Below, in pieces: positions 5,833 through 7,752 of a DNA stretch of 7,752 nt; within the stretch, counting starts at the first letter, position 1; each line of letters starts with the position of its first letter. Source of the DNA: an uncultured Sutterella sp. Its GTDB lineage: Bacteria > Pseudomonadota > Gammaproteobacteria > Burkholderiales > Burkholderiaceae_F. The stretch spans positions 1 through 7,752 of the forward strand of contig URYO01000053.1 in assembly GCA_900552195.1 (NCBI GenBank). The letters are read 5' to 3'. A program made the translations under genes and the position numbers. The notes beneath the pieces were generated by a model. That model was not told the origin of the DNA. It worked only from the letters and a program-made list of their open reading frames with translations, and ran no database searches.

Positions 5833-7635
5833 ATGCTGAATAAATTAGTATTTCTCTCCGCATTGAGCGTTGTTGCACTCTCTGGGGCAGCCCAGGCAGC
5901 AACGTTCAATCCGGGAACTTACACAGCCGTTTCGAAAGGCAACGGCGGTGAAGTTCCGGTCACGGTGACCTTTACCAAGAATGCGATCGAATCCGTCAAG
6001 ATCGGTGCAAACAAAGAAACACCGGGAATCGGTTCTATTGCCATCGAAAAACTTCCTAAAGCAATCGTTGATAGCCAAAGTCTGGCTCTGAACGGTGTGA
6101 GCGGCGCCTCCATCACAAGTCACGCAATCCTCGCAGCTGTTGCTGCCTGCGTGAAACAAGCCGGCGGCAATGTTGACGAACTTTCCAAAGCCAAAGCACA
6201 GAAAGCTGTCGTCAAAAATGAAACTTTGAATGCTGACATCGCAGTCGTCGGCGCCGGTGCTGCTGGTCAGACTGCCACTATCCGTGCAAGCCAGCTCGGC
6301 AAGAAAGTCATTCTGATTGAAAAGATGCCTTTTACTGGGGGCGCTGCAGCGGTTAACGGCGGCACGGTTGTGATTCAGGGTTCTAAGATCCAGAAAGAAG
6401 CCGGTGTTAAAGATGACTCTCCTGCCATCATGACCGAGGACTACATCAAAAACGGCCACAATCTGAACGACCGCAGAATGCTTGAGCTTTACGTCAACAA
6501 CGTCGGCCCCATGGTTGATTGGGCAACGACCGAAGGCGGAATGCAACTAAATACAAAAGCAGGTTTCACCAATGAAGCTGAACACAGCAAACCTCGCGTC
6601 ATGCGTTGGGTTGACGGTGCTCAGGGTGCAACTCGTAACTTCAAAGCTTCTGTTGAAAAATCCGGCGCGAAAGTTCTTTTAGCTACTCCGGCGAAAGAAC
6701 TCATCGTTGACAATGGCCGCGTGGTCGGTGTCAAAGCGGAAGGCGACAACGGCATCCACTACACCATTAAGGCTCCTGTGGTTATCTTGACGACAGGTGG
6801 TTTCGGTGCCAATAAGTCGATGCTTGCCGGCAGCCTTAAGAACTCTCTCTACTATGGTGTAAAGAGTTCCAACGGTGAAGGCCACCAAATGGCGATGAAG
6901 ATCGGTGCCAAGACTCAGATGATGGATCTGGGCAAGATCTACCCGAACGGCATGGAAGTCGCTCCCGGAATTGCTAAGTCCACCATTTGGTCTAACAAGG
7001 CAGCCTTTGAGGACCACAGCGGCATTATGGTCAACAAAGCCGGTAAGCGCGTCATCAGCGAGCTCGACACGAACCACAACATTAAGAATGAAGAAGTTAA
7101 ACAAGGCGGCAAGCTCTTCATCCTGATGGATCAGCCCTCTTACGATGCTTTCCTGACCAAACTTTCCATTACCGGCATCAGCAAAGGTGACATGGACAAG
7201 TGGCTCGCCCAGGACGGCAAAGGCTATCCGATCGTTGTTAAAGCTGACAGCATTCCTGCCGTCGCTAAGAAAGCCGGTGTTAACGGCGCAGAACTTCTCA
7301 AGACAGTTGCTCGTTACAACGGTTTCGTGAAAGCCGGCAAAGACGCAGACTTCAATCGTCCGGCCAAGTTCATGAAAGAAGTCATTGCTGATAAAGGACC
7401 TTACTACATCGTTGAACAACAGCCTCGTTTTGCTACAACGATGGGCGGTGTGGTCACTGACATGAACCTCAATGTTTTGGATGAGAACAACAAGCCGATA
7501 AAAGGTTTGTTTGCAGCAGGTGAACTCGTCGGCGGCGCTATGGGCGATGACTCCCCTCCCGGAGGCAACATGGCCTGGGCTATGACCAGCGGTAAGTTAG
7601 CTGCCGAACGTGCCGTCCAGTCACTGAACAAGTAA
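5833..7635 (+). CDS. Exported FMN-binding/FAD-binding flavoprotein reductase (fumarate/urocanate reductase superfamily)
   Basis: Periplasmic reductase expected to reduce an activated C=C bond as a terminal electron acceptor. It has a Sec signal peptide with cleavage predicted after AQA (residue 22). An FMN_bind domain (about 24-110) contains NGVSGASITS (87-96), where Ser93 is the probable covalent FMN site attached by ApbE. A FAD_binding_2 domain (about 135-595) has the dinucleotide motif GAGAAG (140-145) and TMGG (from 536). Like Shewanella UrdA (about 580 aa), it lacks the haem domain of flavocytochrome c3, so electrons must come from an outside donor. Aligned by eye with flavocytochrome c3, the key residues differ: His365 is Tyr370, catalytic Arg402 is Asn414, His504 is Thr535, and the Arg544 loop is GDDSPPGGN (571-579). 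It is therefore probably not a fumarate reductase. AGGA at 5823-5826 sets the start. Codon use (CGT/CGC for 11 of 12 Arg) suggests high expression. The upstream dehydratase hints at 3-dehydroshikimate as substrate, which is a hypothesis. Confidence 0.92.
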   Translation: MLNKLVFLSALSVVALSGAAQAATFNPGTYTAVSKGNGGEVPVTVTFTKNAIESVKIGANKETPGIGSIAIEKLPKAIVDSQSLALNGVSGASITSHAILAAVAACVKQAGGNVDELSKAKAQKAVVKNETLNADIAVVGAGAAGQTATIRASQLGKKVILIEKMPFTGGAAAVNGGTVVIQGSKIQKEAGVKDDSPAIMTEDYIKNGHNLNDRRMLELYVNNVGPMVDWATTEGGMQLNTKAGFTNEAEHSKPRVMRWVDGAQGATRNFKASVEKSGAKVLLATPAKELIVDNGRVVGVKAEGDNGIHYTIKAPVVILTTGGFGANKSMLAGSLKNSLYYGVKSSNGEGHQMAMKIGAKTQMMDLGKIYPNGMEVAPGIAKSTIWSNKAAFEDHSGIMVNKAGKRVISELDTNHNIKNEEVKQGGKLFILMDQPSYDAFLTKLSITGISKGDMDKWLAQDGKGYPIVVKADSIPAVAKKAGVNGAELLKTVARYNGFVKAGKDADFNRPAKFMKEVIADKGPYYIVEQQPRFATTMGGVVTDMNLNVLDENNKPIKGLFAAGELVGGAMGDDSPPGGNMAWAMTSGKLAAERAVQSLNK

Positions 7636-7665
7636 GATTAAGTTCTACGAACCTTGATCCACAAT

Positions 7666-7701
7666 TCCGAAGGGAGACTAAAAAGCCTCCTTTCGGATTT
7701 T
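7666..7701 (+). terminator. Rho-independent terminator after the reductase gene
   Basis: TCCGAAGGGAG (7666-7676) pairs with CTCCTTTCGGA (7687-7697), an 11-bp stem with one G-U pair and a 10-nt loop, followed by TTTT. It lies about 30 bp after the stop codon and closes the dehydratase-reductase unit. From here to the window end no supportable gene is seen. Confidence 0.88.
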
Positions 7702-7752
7702 GCCTAGGAATCACAAGAAACTACTGAGTACTTTTCTATGGGTTCTGATCCT

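Noticed and set aside
5845..7419. Long antisense frames (233 and 246 codons) opposite the reductase
   Set aside because: The sense frame has a complete signal peptide and two flavin domains. The antisense frames lack motifs and a credible ribosome site.
5833..7635. Naming the flavoprotein fumarate reductase (flavocytochrome c) or urocanate reductase
   Set aside because: The haem domain is absent and the substrate-binding and catalytic Arg/His residues of those enzymes are replaced.
7738..7752. ATG at 7738 open to the window end, possibly the start of another gene
   Set aside because: No Shine-Dalgarno precedes it and only five codons are visible.

Overview
The window looks like part of the chromosome of an anaerobically respiring, probably gut-associated Gram-negative proteobacterium. 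Two lines of sequence evidence point there: two secreted or respiratory-type redox systems, and Sec and Tat-type signal peptides that imply a periplasm. The gene content and moderate G+C would fit Sutterellaceae-like Betaproteobacteria (Sutterella/Parasutterella relatives), but that is inference from style, not a database match. All five protein genes lie on the + strand.

Layout. (1) 19-2382: a DMSO/TMAO/biotin-sulfoxide reductase-family molybdoenzyme. Its reading frame is open to the window edge, so its true N-terminus, and whether it carries a Tat signal, cannot be decided here. It ends at a strong hairpin terminator (2418-2458). (2) 2518-3906: a MATE-family multidrug/metabolite efflux transporter, preceded by a leader with two mutually exclusive inverted-repeat pairings. 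(3) 3947-4699: an SGNH/GDSL-like hydrolase without a signal peptide and with arginine codon use unlike its downstream neighbours. (4) 4700-4873: a 174-bp regulatory region with helically spaced TTGATC repeats and a short dyad. (5) 4874-5800 and 5833-7635: a tight two-gene unit, closed by a terminator at 7666-7701. It encodes a type I 3-dehydroquinate dehydratase carrying a Tat-like export signal, and a Sec-exported FMN-binding/FAD-binding reductase of the fumarate/urocanate reductase superfamily.

How the genes may work together. The most interesting element is the last pair. A type I dehydroquinase normally serves cytoplasmic aromatic biosynthesis or quinate catabolism. Here a catalytically complete copy appears exported and is co-transcribed with an exported flavin reductase. 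Its product, 3-dehydroshikimate, is an alpha,beta-unsaturated keto-carboxylate, the sort of activated C=C bond that this flavoprotein superfamily reduces. The pair could therefore be a periplasmic dehydrate-then-reduce respiratory module using dehydroquinate (from dietary quinate) as terminal electron acceptor, analogous to fumarase plus fumarate reductase. The reductase lacks the residues that define fumarate reductases, which agrees with a different substrate. The substrate assignment is a hypothesis. The S-/N-oxide reductase at the left edge fits the same general theme of anaerobic respiration, but it lies in a separate transcription unit.
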